Source: CAILZL01 sp963748005 (GTDB taxonomy: Bacteria > Pseudomonadota > Gammaproteobacteria > Steroidobacterales > Steroidobacteraceae). Taken from it: a stretch of 64,000 bases of DNA. This document shows, in pieces, positions 63,030 through 64,000 of this stretch; position 1 is the stretch's first letter, and each line of letters starts with the position of its first letter. A model generated the notes under the pieces. That model was given only the letters and a program-made list of their open reading frames with translations. It ran no database searches and was not told the DNA's origin. Where the stretch lies: assembly GCA_963748005.1 (NCBI GenBank), contig CAVVHH010000002.1:186001-250000 (forward strand), written 5' to 3'. Both the position numbers and the translations under genes were made by a program.

Positions 63030-64000
63030 CTATTGATTGCTTGCAAGAATGATTTTTTTCAGCCTGCGGTAAACATTCTCAGTATCCAGTTTCTCACATG
63101 CAAACTGATGTGATCTCTCGGACAAAGAGCGTCGGAAGGAAAAATCCTCGCAGGCAACCAGATGAGCAAATATCTCTTCCGGGGTCGTTGCCTGAAGTAC
63201 TGGCGTATCCCGCCCCCAAAGCCCCTCGAATACATCCGGCCTCCCATTGGCAATCAGAGGCCGTCCGGCAAACAAGGCATAGAAGCCCACGGCCCCCATC
63301 CAATGGTGACCAACCTGATCGATGCATACATCGCAATCATAGTAGTGATTCAAGAGCTGGCTTAATGGCATCTGGGAATGCCAGATCACATTTGCAGAAA
63401 GCCCGACTTCATCGCAAAGAAGCTTGGCAAGCCTGATGTCTTCTGGGGGACCTTTCTCAAAAAAATGCACCTCAATATCGGAATTCCGTTCTCTGTAGCG
63501 CCCCAGAGCCCTGATGATCTTGTCATTCCCCTTATACTCAAATTCGCTTCCTGAAGGAGGACGAATATTGAAGCGCACCGGCACCAGAATCTTCTTTATT
63601 GCGCCCTCCTTGACTGGCTGGTACATGATGCCAGTCGACGAAAAATTGACATCAAAGCGCCGGATCACCTGTACCTTTGGGTTTCTGCCTGCTACAGACC
63701 TGATTATCCTGTCGCCCGTCGAATTCAGGCCTTCGGGAAAGTACACCACCACCTTGCACATCGCCAACCCGCTTCTCTGCCTGAAAGTACGAATAAGCTG
63801 AAGCAGGCAGGCCACCGGAAAAAGCCACTTTCGCCGGATAGACGCAGCCAGACTCAACGTTCCCTCATAGCTACACAAGACATCTATGTCGCTGCCACTC
63901 GACAGGGCGATCAAGAGCGCATTTTTCGGCATTGAAGATGCGATTGACAACCCGTAGTCGTTCAAAAAAATCACGTCACGATCGGCCAGCTCTGCGGCAA
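63030..64000 (-). CDS. Glycosyltransferase-like protein (5' end outside window)
   Basis: The frame stays open to the last base, so the true start lies beyond the window. Over 320 residues are visible. LADRDVIFLNDYG and CSYEGTLSLAA precede a GT-B-like C-terminal half with IKKILVPVRFN, DVCIDQVGHHWMGAVGFYALFAGRPLIANG and SLSERSHQFACEKLD. The donor-site region is recognisable but divergent. It is 44 bases upstream of the second AsnB gene and reads the same way. Confidence 0.65.
   Translation of the reverse strand, partial: AAELADRDVIFLNDYGLSIASSMPKNALLIALSSGSDIDVLCSYEGTLSLAASIRRKWLFPVACLLQLIRTFRQRSGLAMCKVVVYFPEGLNSTGDRIIRSVAGRNPKVQVIRRFDVNFSSTGIMYQPVKEGAIKKILVPVRFNIRPPSGSEFEYKGNDKIIRALGRYRERNSDIEVHFFEKGPPEDIRLAKLLCDEVGLSANVIWHSQMPLSQLLNHYYDCDVCIDQVGHHWMGAVGFYALFAGRPLIANGRPDVFEGLWGRDTPVLQATTPEEIFAHLVACEDFSFRRSLSERSHQFACEKLDTENVYRRLKKIILASNQ

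Overview
The window is most of a large exopolysaccharide or capsule locus from a proteobacterium, probably a gammaproteobacterium. Pointers to this are gltX sitting close to tRNA-Ala(GGC) and tRNA-Glu(TTC), a tRNA-Val(CAC) on its other side, fused cysNC, and a polysaccharide assembly set of the exosortase A (XrtA/PEP-CTERM) type. Nearly all genes from 12 kb onward are on the minus strand. By eye the glycan-specific ends (1-13 kb, 47-52 kb, 54.5-56.4 kb) are poorer in G+C than the middle.

Layout. 1-12 kb, mostly plus strand: an O-antigen-ligase-like protein cut by the window edge, two NodB deacetylases and a third deacetylase-like protein without its catalytic motifs, a Gfo/Idh dehydrogenase, an epimerase, two GT4 glycosyltransferases, a Wzx flippase, and an overlapping SDR-like/FAD-oxidoreductase pair. 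12-20.5 kb, minus strand: an acetyltransferase, an IS5-type insertion sequence, a Tat-exported heparinase-like lyase, two glycosyltransferases and a NodB-like protein. 20.6-31.6 kb: the XrtA-type assembly block, consisting of an outer-membrane protein, BY-kinase, chain-length protein, Wza-like exporter, exosortase, PrsR, PrsK and the EpsB2 initiating transferase. 31.7-34.6 kb: a housekeeping island with tRNA-Glu, tRNA-Ala, a VanZ-like gene, gltX and tRNA-Val. 34.8-47.2 kb: an acyltransferase and precursor supply (PMM/PGM, ManC, CysNC/CysD, UDP-GlcA epimerase, TviB-type dehydrogenase, Ugd, WecA-like transferase). 47.5-64 kb: a second modification and transfer region with an ATP-grasp/HAD fusion, a phosphatase-like protein, two AsnB-type amidotransferases, methyltransferases, glycosyltransferases, an EpsG-like polymerase and mobile-element traces.

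How it fits together (inference): ManC, Ugd, TviB and the epimerase supply GDP-mannose and UDP-uronic acids. EpsB2 and the WecA-like enzyme start lipid-linked repeats, the glycosyltransferases extend them, and deacetylases, acyl- and acetyltransferases, methyltransferases and amidotransferases decorate them. Wzx flips the repeats and the Wzy-like proteins polymerise them. The chain-length, kinase, Wza and outer-membrane proteins export the product.

Most striking: xrtA, prsR and prsK are all broken by several in-frame stops and frameshifts, the chain-length gene is broken by one slip in a G9 run, and the neighbouring tRNA genes have lost normally invariant T-loop bases, while epsB2 and the wza-like gene beside them are intact. 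cysD, about 10 kb further on, has at least six small indels. Real decay of the exosortase module and local sequence error both fit parts of this pattern, and the two must be separated before any biological reading.
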